A DNA stretch of 6,993 bases from positions 1 to 6,993 of the forward strand of contig JAJYMD010000107.1 of NCBI GenBank assembly GCA_021787255.1, given 5' to 3'. The position numbers and the translations under genes are program-made. Source of the stretch: Actinomycetes bacterium. Lineage in GTDB: Bacteria; Actinomycetota; Acidimicrobiia; Acidimicrobiales; RAAP-2. Under the pieces are notes generated by a model that did not search any database, was not told where the DNA came from, and saw only the letters and a program-made list of their open reading frames with translations. Within the stretch, counting starts at the first letter, position 1. Every line of letters starts with the position of its first letter. Positions 1 through 5,972 of this stretch are shown piece by piece.

Positions 1-1512
1 CGTGGCTGGTTCTACTCGCTGCTCGCGGTCAACGACCTCGTCTTCGGCAAAGCCCCGTACCGCCACGTGATGGTTCTCGGCCACATCGTCGACGCCGACG
101 GCCGCAAGATGTCGAAGTCGCTCGGCAACGTCATCGACCCCTGGGAGCTCGTCGACAGCCGCGGTGCGGATCCTCTCCGCTGGTGGATGTTCTCGCAGGG
201 CTCGCCATGGACGGCCACGCGGGTGAGCGCCGCTGCGATCGACACCTCGATGCGCGACACGCTGCTCACGCTGTGGAACACGGTGAGCTTCTTCACCACC
301 TACGCGTCGCTGAACGGCTTCGATCCCGACGATCCTGCAGTGCCGGCATTCGCGGCACGCGGCGTGCTCGACCGCTGGGCACGTTCACGGGTGATGTCGA
401 CGCTCGAAGCGGTCACCGAGGCGCTCGACGACTACGAGCCCCTCGGGGCGGCGACCGCACTCGGGCGCCTCGTCGACGACCTGTCCAACTGGTACGTCCG
501 CCGCAGCAGGAGGCGGTTCTGGAGGACGGACCCCGACGCGCCGCCGTCGGATGCGTTGGCCGCGCAGGCGACCCTCTACGAGGCGCTCGTCACGGTCGCG
601 CTGATGCTGGCGCCATTCTGCCCGTTCGTCGCGGACCGTCTGTGGCGCGAGCTCGGCTGGGAAGGGGCGAAGGCCGCCTCGCGGGGGGAGGGCGCCTCGC
701 GGGGCGCCGCGCGGGCGGAGGATGCCTCGGTCCACCTGCAGACATGGCCCACGTACGACGAGTCGGCGATCGACCGGGACCTCGAAGCGCAGATGAGCCT
801 CGCGGTGCAGCTGGCCTCGCTCGGGCGCGCCGCGCGCAACGAGGCAGGCGTGAAGGTGCGCCAGCCGCTCCGACGTGCCCTCGTCTTCCTCGCGCCCGGT
901 TCTCCGGCGATCCTCGCGGATGTCGTCGCCGAGGAGCTGAACGTCGACGAGGTCGTCGAGGTGGACGATCTCGGCGAGCTCGGCGGAGTCCTTTCCTTGG
1001 AGCTCGTCCCGAACTTCCGCGTGCTCGGCCCTCGGCTCGGCGAGGCGGTGAAGGAGGTGCGCAACGCGCTCTCGGCGCTCGACGCGACCGCCGTGGCCGC
1101 GGCGGCCGCGGCGGTCGAGGCGGGGCAGCCGGTGACCGTCGAACTGTCGGGGGGCCCGGTCGCGCTCGGGCCCGACGAGCTCGAGGTGCGCGTGCGCGGG
1201 CAGGCGGGATTCGCGGTCTCGCGCGAGGGCGGTGCAGTCGTGGCGCTCGACCTGGCCATGGACGAGGACCTTCGCAGGCGCGGCCTCGTGCGCGAGCTGG
1301 TCCGTCACGTGCAGGACCTGAGGAAGGACCGCGGCCTCGAGGTCTCCGACCGGATCCGCCTGTGGCTGAGCGGGGTCGATCCCTCGGTGTTCGACTCGGT
1401 GGGCCGCGAGGTGCTCGCTGTCGAGGTTGCGCCGGGTCCCGGACTTGGCGACGCGGTACCGATCGTCCTCGACGGGACCGGGGCCGTCGAGGCCTGGCTG
1501 GAGAGGGTGTAG
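1..1512 (+). CDS. ileS: Isoleucyl-tRNA synthetase, C-terminal part (5' end outside window)
   Basis: Class I aminoacyl-tRNA synthetase that charges tRNA-Ile with isoleucine in the cytoplasm. The reading frame is open from base 1, so only the last 503 residues are present. Seen: the end of the catalytic Rossmann core (RGWFYSLL, then HVMVLGHIVDADGRKMSKSLGN), with the class I KMSKS loop at window residues 36-40 (bases 106-120) followed by NVIDPWELV and DPLRWW. Next comes the helical anticodon-binding domain, with LAPFCPFVADRLW near residues 203-215, and a C-terminal region containing DLRRRGLVRELVRHVQDLRK. The only Cys is in the LAPFCPF segment, so the C-terminal zinc finger of E. coli-type IleS is absent. 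This fits the long, eukaryote-like IleS known from actinobacteria. The stop is TAG at 1510-1512. Odd: residues 221-242 hold a low-complexity Ala/Gly/Ser/Arg insertion made from an 18-bp duplication. Family assignment is very sure; the eukaryote-like subtype is inferred. Confidence 0.97.
   Translation, partial: RGWFYSLLAVNDLVFGKAPYRHVMVLGHIVDADGRKMSKSLGNVIDPWELVDSRGADPLRWWMFSQGSPWTATRVSAAAIDTSMRDTLLTLWNTVSFFTTYASLNGFDPDDPAVPAFAARGVLDRWARSRVMSTLEAVTEALDDYEPLGAATALGRLVDDLSNWYVRRSRRRFWRTDPDAPPSDALAAQATLYEALVTVALMLAPFCPFVADRLWRELGWEGAKAASRGEGASRGAARAEDASVHLQTWPTYDESAIDRDLEAQMSLAVQLASLGRAARNEAGVKVRQPLRRALVFLAPGSPAILADVVAEELNVDEVVEVDDLGELGGVLSLELVPNFRVLGPRLGEAVKEVRNALSALDATAVAAAAAAVEAGQPVTVELSGGPVALGPDELEVRVRGQAGFAVSREGGAVVALDLAMDEDLRRRGLVRELVRHVQDLRKDRGLEVSDRIRLWLSGVDPSVFDSVGREVLAVEVAPGPGLGDAVPIVLDGTGAVEAWLERV
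675..704 (+). repeat. 18-bp imperfect duplication inside ileS
   Basis: The 12-mer cgcctcgcgggg occurs at 675-686 and again at 693-704, a period of 18 bp that keeps the frame. It encodes the ASRG/ASRG low-complexity segment between the helical anticodon-binding domain and the conserved VHLQTWP stretch. Relatives usually pass from this helix (WRELGW) to the VHL.WP motif through a short loop, so it looks like a local expansion in a surface loop. Confidence 0.7.
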
Positions 1513-1551
1513 CACGCGAAGCTCCGTCGTGCGACGCCCCGCCCCGTCTAG

Positions 1552-1582
1552 CCGAAGGTCTTTCCGAAGGTCTTCACGAAGG
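1552..1582 (+). repeat. 12-bp tandem repeat downstream of ileS
   Basis: ccgaaggtcttt at 1552-1563 is followed directly by ccgaaggtcttc at 1564-1575 and a partial third copy, acgaagg, at 1576-1582. It begins 39 bp after the ileS stop. No gene is apparent here. The rest of 1513-1743 also carries two copies of gccggagccag (1622-1632 and 1674-1684). Confidence 0.75.
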
Positions 1583-1628
1583 CGCGGCTCACGGTGCGTG
1601 CGAAGTCTCCAGGCGGTGCAGGCCGGAG

Positions 1629-1663
1629 CCAGGTTCGGAGGCCCGGTTCCGGGCCAGCCCTGG
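1629..1663. terminator. Possible hairpin terminator between convergent ileS and S53 peptidase
   Basis: An outer stem of CCAGG (1629-1633) with CCTGG (1659-1663) encloses an internal loop. An inner stem of GGCCCG with CGGGCC follows, closed by a GTTC tetraloop (1640-1655). The position between two converging genes suits a bidirectional terminator. There is no T-tract on either side, so it is not a classical intrinsic terminator; GC-rich actinobacteria often lack U-tracts. The hairpin is seen; the role is inference. Confidence 0.3.
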
Positions 1664-1743
1664 AGCGAGCGCCGGCCGGAGCCAGCCTGTGAAGGTGAGA
1701 GGCTGCCGCGACGCCGCCGTTCGCGGATGCTGCTACGTGGACC

Positions 1744-3201
1744 TCATGTGCGCGGCAGGAACTTCGCCGCTGAGGCGCCGTAGGTGACGGTCGTTCCGAC
1801 CAGGTGGACGGTCTGGACGAGCTCGTGCACGAAGCTCGGAGCTGTGACGGTCCCGAGACCCGCCGCGAGGTTGTACCCGGAGCTCGCGGAGAAGCCCGGG
1901 ATCGTCTGCTTCCTTCCCGCTGTCTTGTAGAAGACCGAGTTTGTCCCTGTCGTCACGCTGACGATCCCCGGGTCGTGGGCCGCATCCATCGCGTAGAGCG
2001 CGGGGTCGATCATCCCGAGCGGTTGATGGGAGTTGAGCTGGTCGGCGATCGCGACGATGCCAGCGAACAGGGGAGTGGCTTCGCTCGTGCCGCTGATGGG
2101 GAGCCAGCCTCGGCCGATCGGCAGGCTGATGTAGATGTTCACCGCGCCGGAGTACGCGGCGCTCATGGAGATGTCGGGCACGCCGCGGCGGTTCCCCACG
2201 ACTGTGGCGACCCCGTTCTGGTACGAAGGACGGGTGAACACCGTGGACAGCCCGCCGCCTGAGGCGGCTGGTCCGCCGAACAGTGTGGTGTCGTTCCACA
2301 CCCTGACCGGGGCGGTGGGGCGTCCGCGTGTGTTCAAGGTGAGCTGGGTTCCGCCGACCGCGGTCACGAGCGGGTCCGAGGCTGGCCACCCGACGTTCCG
2401 GAACGAGAAGTAGTGCGCCTTTGTCACTGTCTTGGCCTCTGCGGCACCTGTGTCCCCTGCGGCGGCGAGGACCGTGATCCCATTGCGGTAGGCGTTCTCG
2501 TAGGCGCTGCGCAGCCCGAGAATTGTGGTGGGCGCGGCGAAGGTCGCTTCCCCCGTGCCGAAGCTCTGGCTGATCACGTCGCCCAGGTGGTGGTCGATCA
2601 CGTAGTTCTCCGCGTTGACGATTGTCGGGAACCCGGTGACCCCGACGGTCTCGGCGGTCGCGGTCTCGACGAGGAGGATGTCGGCGCCCGGCGCGACCGC
2701 GTGCGCGTACTCGACGTCGAGCGTCGTCTCCTCGGCCCAGCCTGTCGCTGTCGGCGTGCTCGGTGTGTACGCGGGCACCGGCCCATACTGGAGGATGTTG
2801 AACGTCGGCGGCGGCGGGAGGCCGTAGGACTGGTCGAAGACGGCGAGGTCGTGGCGGATGTCCGGAGCGCCGAAGGAGTCGACCACGACGATCGTCTCCC
2901 CTCGCCCGTCGAGCCCCTGGCGGAAGAGCGCAGGCTCGTTGTACGCGGCCTCGATCTGGGGCGCCCCGTAGCAGAGGATGCCCAGGTCTGCCTTGCACAA
3001 CAGCTCGGTCGGTGGCCGCGTGAACGGAACCGCGTCCAGCGTCCGGACCAACGGGTGCATGACGAGACCTCGGAGCCGGAGAGGGGTCCGCGTCGCCGAC
3101 CCTGCGCCAGCCGTGCCCGCCCAGGTGAGGCCGCCGAGGAGGAATGCCGCTCCAGCCGTGGCGAGCACCAACACCCTGTGAACTCTGTGAAGACGACCCA
3201 C
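1744..3201 (-). CDS. Secreted S53 family (sedolisin-type) serine peptidase
   Basis: Serine-carboxyl endopeptidase expected to act outside the cell, usually at acid pH. The 485-residue protein starts at GTG 3201, chosen because GAGGAGAA (3212-3205) is a strong Shine-Dalgarno site just upstream and a signal peptide follows at once: basic MGRLHRVHR, hydrophobic VLVLATAGAAFLLGGL, then a small-residue cleavage area near residues 30-36. The peptidase domain begins around residue 78 (YGAPQIEAAYN). Family catalytic residues are present: Glu158 and Asp162 in WAEETTLDVEYAHAVAPGA, oxyanion Asp250 in AAAGDTGA, and nucleophile Ser373 in SGTSEATPLFAG. Only about 45 residues separate the signal peptide from the catalytic domain, so the usual propeptide of about 180-200 residues is missing. 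The C-terminal calcium loop reads VSVTTGTN and GYNLAAGLG; positions that are normally Asp are Ser415 and Asn444. Family is sure; activity and substrate are not. It converges on ileS. Confidence 0.93.
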   Translation of the reverse strand: MGRLHRVHRVLVLATAGAAFLLGGLTWAGTAGAGSATRTPLRLRGLVMHPLVRTLDAVPFTRPPTELLCKADLGILCYGAPQIEAAYNEPALFRQGLDGRGETIVVVDSFGAPDIRHDLAVFDQSYGLPPPPTFNILQYGPVPAYTPSTPTATGWAEETTLDVEYAHAVAPGADILLVETATAETVGVTGFPTIVNAENYVIDHHLGDVISQSFGTGEATFAAPTTILGLRSAYENAYRNGITVLAAAGDTGAAEAKTVTKAHYFSFRNVGWPASDPLVTAVGGTQLTLNTRGRPTAPVRVWNDTTLFGGPAASGGGLSTVFTRPSYQNGVATVVGNRRGVPDISMSAAYSGAVNIYISLPIGRGWLPISGTSEATPLFAGIVAIADQLNSHQPLGMIDPALYAMDAAHDPGIVSVTTGTNSVFYKTAGRKQTIPGFSASSGYNLAAGLGTVTAPSFVHELVQTVHLVGTTVTYGASAAKFLPRT

Positions 3202-3204
3202 GGC

Positions 3205-3212
3205 TTCTCCTC
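3205..3212 (-). promoter_or_regulatory. Shine-Dalgarno site that decides the S53 peptidase start
   Basis: The minus strand reads GAGGAGAAGCC then GTG at 3201. AGGAG lies 5 nt before the start codon. This supports GTG 3201 over the ATG 183 bp further upstream, which would prepend 61 residues of Arg/Gly-rich sequence before the signal peptide. Confidence 0.8.
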
Positions 3213-3260
3213 GGCCCCCTAGGTTTCTCGGCCCCCCTAGGTTGCTCGGCCTTCCTGTTT
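3210..3260. repeat. Three degenerate 17-18-bp tandem units upstream of the S53 gene
   Basis: Units at 3210-3226, 3227-3244 and 3245-3260 each start ctcggcc. The first two share ctcggcccccctaggtt-like sequence, with CCTAGG palindromes at 3218-3223 and 3236-3241, exactly 18 bp apart. The third unit is eroded. In the peptidase mRNA these would lie just 5' of the ribosome binding site. Confidence 0.7.
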
Positions 3261-3502
3261 CCGAGGTCCGACGGCCGCTGGACCGTGCCGTCCATCGAGG
3301 TCCTTCGACGTCCTTAGACGCTCCACGTCTTCGACTCGACCTACAAGCCGGTCCACAGGCTCGAGAGGGCCCAAGAGACGCCACGGACCAGCATAGGGCA
3401 GCGATCGGGGGAGGTCGGCGCGTGGGGCACTGGGTCGCGTCCTCGGTGGAGCCACGGCCAGGAGGGCTCCGGCACCGTCACGGGCCCGGCATGGGAGTCC
3501 GG

Positions 3503-3508
3503 TATCGT
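3503..3508 (+). promoter_or_regulatory. Candidate -10 box for leaderless mRNA of the small gene
   Basis: TATCGT fits the actinobacterial TANNNT -10 pattern and ends 7 nt before the GTG at 3516. That is the spacing expected when transcription starts at the first base of the start codon. There is no Shine-Dalgarno sequence before this GTG. No clear -35 is visible. Confidence 0.45.
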
Positions 3509-3515
3509 TGGCGTC

Positions 3516-3635
3516 GTGGCCAAGACGGCGAAGAGAACGCTTCTGAAGTCGCTCGCCGCGCTCGCAGGCGTGCTCGGCACGATGGCGAGCATCTGGTGGT
3601 TCGCCCTCAAGCCTCGCCGCAGGCACGAGCAGTAG
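3516..3635 (+). CDS. Small single-span membrane protein, 39 residues, unknown function
   Basis: I do not recognise this as a named family. The frame GTG 3516 to TAG 3633-3635 encodes a basic N-terminus (MAKTAKRTLLK), a hydrophobic stretch from about residue 9 to 31 (ending ASIWWFAL), and a strongly basic tail (KPRRRHEQ). This is the layout of a single transmembrane helix with positive charge on both sides. Support for a real gene: coherent protein architecture, GC-biased codon third positions, and a TATCGT box 7 nt upstream suggesting a leaderless transcript. The last five codons and the stop fall within the first unit of a downstream tandem repeat, so the C-terminus may have been extended or changed by that expansion. 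It could be a chance open frame; conservation in relatives would settle it. It lies 130 bp before the aldehyde dehydrogenase and on the same strand. Confidence 0.6.
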   Translation: MAKTAKRTLLKSLAALAGVLGTMASIWWFALKPRRRHEQ

Positions 3636-3707
3636 CAGGCACGGCCCGGCAGCCGCAGGCACGAGCAGTCGCAGGCACGGCACGGGCAGCTGCAGGCACG
3701 GGCAGTC
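3619..3707 (+). repeat. Five-unit GC-rich tandem repeat (16-21 bp units)
   Basis: Units all start gcaggcacg: 3619-3634, 3635-3654, 3655-3670, 3671-3691 and 3692-3707. Lengths alternate 16, 20, 16, 21, 16, so the true period may be a 36-37-bp pair. The 16-bp form is gcaggcacgrgcagtm. The array starts inside the 3' end of the small membrane-protein gene and ends 58 bp before the aldehyde dehydrogenase start. Confidence 0.85.
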
Positions 3708-3753
3708 GCCGGTCGGTCGGGGTCCACGTGGTGCACGGTGGCGCCGCCCAGGG

Positions 3754-3759
3754 CAGAAT
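3754..3759 (+). promoter_or_regulatory. Candidate -10 box just upstream of the aldehyde dehydrogenase ATG
   Basis: CAGAAT matches TATAAT at four positions, including the two most important (second A and final T). It ends 6 nt before ATG 3766. No Shine-Dalgarno sequence lies at normal distance; the nearest purine run (AGGG) is about 13 nt away. A leaderless transcript is therefore the simplest reading. The palindrome CCACGTGG (3724-3731) is a possible operator, but it is unproven. Confidence 0.35.
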
Positions 3760-3765
3760 CTGTGC

Positions 3766-5163
3766 ATGACGACCTTTGCGACGACCAACCCGGCCACCGG
3801 CGAGATCGAGAAGACCTTCGAGGCCCATACCCCGAGCGAGGTGGAAGCCAGGCTCGCACGCGCCTTGAAGGGCTTCGAGACGATGCGCAAGACGAGCTTC
3901 ACCGAGCGTGCTCGGCTCATGCGCTCGGCGGCCGACCTCCTCGATGGCGAGGCTCCGGATGTGGCACGCATCCTCACCACCGAGATGGGCAAGACGTTCG
4001 CCTCCGCCAAGGCCGAGGTCGCGAAGTGCGCGCTCGGGCTCCGATGGTTCGCCGAGAACGCCGAGCGGCTGCTCGCCAACGAGTCGATCGACGACCACAC
4101 CTACGTCCGCTTCGACCCGCTCGGGCCGGTTCTCGCGATCATGCCTTGGAACTTCCCGCTGTGGCAGGTGACGCGCTTCGCGGCTCCCGGCCTCATGGCG
4201 GGCAACGTCGGCGTGCTCAAGCACGCGGCCAACGTGCCGCAGTCGGCGCTCTACGTCGAGGAGCTCTTCCGGCGCGCGGGGTACCCCGAGGGCGCGTTCA
4301 CGACGCTGCTCATCTCGTCGTCCGACGTCGCGCCGGTGATCGAGGACGAGCGGATCGCCGCCGTGACCCTCACGGGGAGCGAGCAGGCCGGCGCCGCGGT
4401 CGCCGGGACCGCGGGTCGGGTGCTCAAGAAGTGCGTGCTCGAGCTCGGGGGCTCGGACCCGTTCATCGTGACGAGGACGGCGGACCTCGAGCGATCCGCA
4501 GCGGTGGCCGTGACCGCGCGCGTCCAGAACAACGGTCAGTCCTGCATCGCGGCGAAGCGCTTCATCGTGGACGCAGCGGTCTACGACGAGTGGGTGGACC
4601 GTTTCACCGCGGGCATGGCCGCGCTTCGGGTCGGCGACCCGATGGACCCCGCGACCGACGTCGGCCCGCTCGTCACGGAGGCGCAGCGCAAGGAGATCGC
4701 CGCCCAGGTCGACGATGCTCGCGAGAAGGGCGCGACCATCGCCTGCGGCGGCTCGATGATCGAGGGCCCCGGGTGGTACTACGAGCCGACGGTGCTGCTC
4801 GACGTCACCACCGACATGCGCGTGCTGCGGGAAGAGGTGTTCGGCCCGGTCGCCACGGTCGAGCGGTACACGGACCTCGACGAGGCGATCCGCATCGCCA
4901 ACCGCACGCAGTACGGCCTCGGCTCGAGCATCTGGACGCGAGACGCCGCCGACCGCGATCGCCTCGTGGCTGGCATCGAGGCGGGGCAGGTCTTCGTGAA
5001 CACCATGGTCGCCTCCTCCCCGGAGCTGCCATTCGGCGGGATCAAGCGGTCCGGGTACGGCCGGGAGCTGAGCGGGATGGGGATCAAGGAGTTCTGCAAC
5101 GCGAAGTCCGTGCGCGAAGATCCCGGTGCTTCCGTGCCGACGACTGCCGACGCAGCCGATTGA
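3766..5163 (+). CDS. gabD1: NAD(P)-dependent aldehyde dehydrogenase, succinate-semialdehyde dehydrogenase (GabD1) type
   Basis: Oxidises an aldehyde to the acid; the GabD1/Sad subgroup converts succinate semialdehyde to succinate, linking GABA or a 2-oxoglutarate bypass to the TCA cycle in the cytoplasm. The 465-residue length is normal. Seen: oxyanion Asn129 in MPWNFP; Lys152 in GVLKHA, the cofactor-binding lysine with the KHA variant typical of this subgroup; LTGSEQAG at 202-209 (cofactor loop); general base Glu226 in LELGGSDPF; nucleophile Cys260 in NNGQSCIAAKRF; Glu357 and Phe359 in EEVFGP, the nicotinamide-ribose contacts; and PFGGIKRSGYGREL near the C-terminus. NNGQSCIAAKRF closely matches the GabD1 subgroup as I remember it. 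The ATG at 3766 is chosen because MTTFATTNPATGE is a normal start for these enzymes. All key residues are intact. No GABA transaminase or 2-oxoacid decarboxylase lies nearby, so the substrate is inferred from family only. Confidence 0.93.
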   Translation: MTTFATTNPATGEIEKTFEAHTPSEVEARLARALKGFETMRKTSFTERARLMRSAADLLDGEAPDVARILTTEMGKTFASAKAEVAKCALGLRWFAENAERLLANESIDDHTYVRFDPLGPVLAIMPWNFPLWQVTRFAAPGLMAGNVGVLKHAANVPQSALYVEELFRRAGYPEGAFTTLLISSSDVAPVIEDERIAAVTLTGSEQAGAAVAGTAGRVLKKCVLELGGSDPFIVTRTADLERSAAVAVTARVQNNGQSCIAAKRFIVDAAVYDEWVDRFTAGMAALRVGDPMDPATDVGPLVTEAQRKEIAAQVDDAREKGATIACGGSMIEGPGWYYEPTVLLDVTTDMRVLREEVFGPVATVERYTDLDEAIRIANRTQYGLGSSIWTRDAADRDRLVAGIEAGQVFVNTMVASSPELPFGGIKRSGYGRELSGMGIKEFCNAKSVREDPGASVPTTADAAD

Positions 5164-5253
5164 CCGACCCGGCCATCCGCGTCGCAGAGATCGGTCCCGT
5201 CCCAGAGGTCGCTCCGTCGAAGGGGCCGGTCCCGTTGGGAGCTCTGTCCTTCG

Positions 5254-5748
5254 CTATTGGCCAGCTGTGACCATCTCCATCTCGACGGGGCGCACGCGGA
5301 ACGAGACCCTGTCGACTTCGATCCCGTCGAGCCAGAACGAGAAGTAGTACGGCCCCACGTCGTCGAGCGGCTTGCCGTACAGAGGGAACACGACCGGCAT
5401 CACCAGATCCGAGCCCGGAGGCAGCTCGGCGGGCCGGCCGAAATGGAAGGCGGTCCTGATCATCCCCCTCTCACCCTCCGGCAGGTGGTCCTGAGGCCGG
5501 TAGTTGATCGGCACCCGACGCGGCCGGGGACCATCGAAGATCAGCTCCACGTGCAGCTCGTGCTGCTGGTCCGTCGCGTGCCAGGGAATCTGCAGGACCA
5601 CCGCCAGCGCGACGTGCACGGGGTACGGGGGCTCACCGACCACTGCGATGTCGGTGACGTTCCCCCCACAGACGTACAGCTTGGTCCCGATCGCCTCCGC
5701 GTACTCGCAGATCAGCGCCTTGGCGGTCATCTCTCCGGGTCCCGGCAT
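5254..5748 (-). CDS. DUF6941-like protein of unknown function
   Basis: The 164-residue protein resembles, from memory, the DUF6941 family of small actinobacterial proteins: an N-terminal [19 protein letters not shown] (residues 11-29), a middle strand-rich [24 protein letters not shown] (about 50-73), a [18 protein letters not shown] segment, and a C-terminal [19 protein letters not shown] strand pair. The pattern suggests a compact beta-sandwich. There is no signal peptide, membrane span or recognisable catalytic motif. ATG 5748 is chosen because GGAGAG (5760-5755) is a Shine-Dalgarno site at good distance. An ATG at 5730 is also possible, since it begins right at the conserved region, but its GGAGAG abuts the codon. 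The gene converges on the aldehyde dehydrogenase across 90 bp with no clear terminator. The biochemical role is unknown. Confidence 0.8.
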   Translation of the reverse strand: MPGPGEMTAKALICEYAEAIGTKLYVCGGNVTDIAVVGEPPYPVHVALAVVLQIPWHATDQQHELHVELIFDGPRPRRVPINYRPQDHLPEGERGMIRTAFHFGRPAELPPGSDLVMPVVFPLYGKPLDDVGPYYFSFWLDGIEVDRVSFRVRPVEMEMVTAGQ

Positions 5749-5761
5749 GGTCATCTCTCCG
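5725..5761 (-). repeat. 13-bp duplication carrying two copies of a start-site sequence
   Basis: On the minus strand cggagagatgacc occurs at 5761-5749 and again at 5737-5725, 24 bp apart. Each copy contains GGAGAG followed by an in-frame ATG. The result is several possible start codons (5754, 5748, 5730) for the DUF6941-like gene. The 24-bp offset preserves the frame. Confidence 0.75.
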
Positions 5762-5845
5762 ATCTCGCGTGGTAGCCGTTCGGAGGATCCGATCGCTGCC
5801 GTGCGCAAGGCTACGGGACGCTCGCAGGACGGCTCACGTACCCCT

Positions 5846-5871
5846 TAGGAGATCCGTCTCCCCGAAGGGGA
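5846..5871. other. Two overlapping short hairpins in the divergent region
   Basis: GGAGA-TCCG-TCTCC (5847-5860) and TCCCC-GAA-GGGGA (5859-5871) share bases, so only one could form at a time in RNA. They lie between the DUF6941-like gene and the cysteine desulfurase. There is no evidence of function beyond the pairing. Just after them, TACCGT (5872-5877) fits TANNNT but lacks a -35. Confidence 0.3.
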
Positions 5872-5890
5872 TACCGTGGGTTCCGGGTCG

Positions 5891-5929
5891 GCGACACCGT
5901 TTGACCCGCTGCGGGCGATCCGGTGTCGC
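5891..5929. promoter_or_regulatory. Perfect 9-bp inverted repeat upstream of the cysteine desulfurase
   Basis: GCGACACCG (5891-5899) and CGGTGTCGC (5921-5929) are exact reverse complements separated by 21 nt. A smaller CCCG-CTG-CGGG hairpin (5905-5915) sits in the loop. TTGACC (5901-5906), a good -35 match, also lies in the loop, but the -10 at the right distance (TGTCGC) is poor. It may be an operator for a dimeric regulator or a 5'-leader hairpin; Fe-S and sulfur genes are often regulated this way, but no specific regulator site is recognised. Confidence 0.4.
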
Positions 5930-5972
5930 TCGGCTGTTCGGAGGATTCGTAGCAACGGGACGAAGGGTCACG

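Larger units (their letters stand above)
3202..3515. other. Divergent intergenic region between S53 peptidase and small membrane protein gene
   Basis: These 314 bp separate two divergently oriented genes and must hold the promoter of the S53 gene. I see no convincing coding sequence on either strand. It holds a three-copy 17-18-bp repeat next to the peptidase start (3210-3260) and a stretch of loosely repeated 10-11-bp elements of the form cgaggtccttcgacgtcctt around 3290-3345. On the minus strand a TATGCT box (3396-3391) could be a -10 element for the peptidase, but no good -35 accompanies it. Confidence 0.5.

Noticed and set aside
183..1787. Long alternative frames over ileS on both strands
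   Set aside because: They are shadows of the ileS frame. They give Arg/Gly-rich or Arg/Ser/Ala-rich translations without recognisable domains, while ileS motifs are continuous in frame 1.
3202..3384. N-terminal extension of the S53 peptidase to an ATG at 3384
   Set aside because: It would put 61 low-complexity residues before a clear signal peptide, and GTG 3201 has a strong Shine-Dalgarno site.
5164..5253. Terminator between the converging ALDH and DUF6941-like genes
   Set aside because: I found direct repeats (cggtcccgt twice) but no hairpin of useful strength and no T-tract.
5901..5929. TTGACC as the -35 of a sigma70-type promoter for the cysteine desulfurase
   Set aside because: The hexamer at the right distance, TGTCGC, is a poor -10, so I mention it with the inverted repeat but do not call a promoter.
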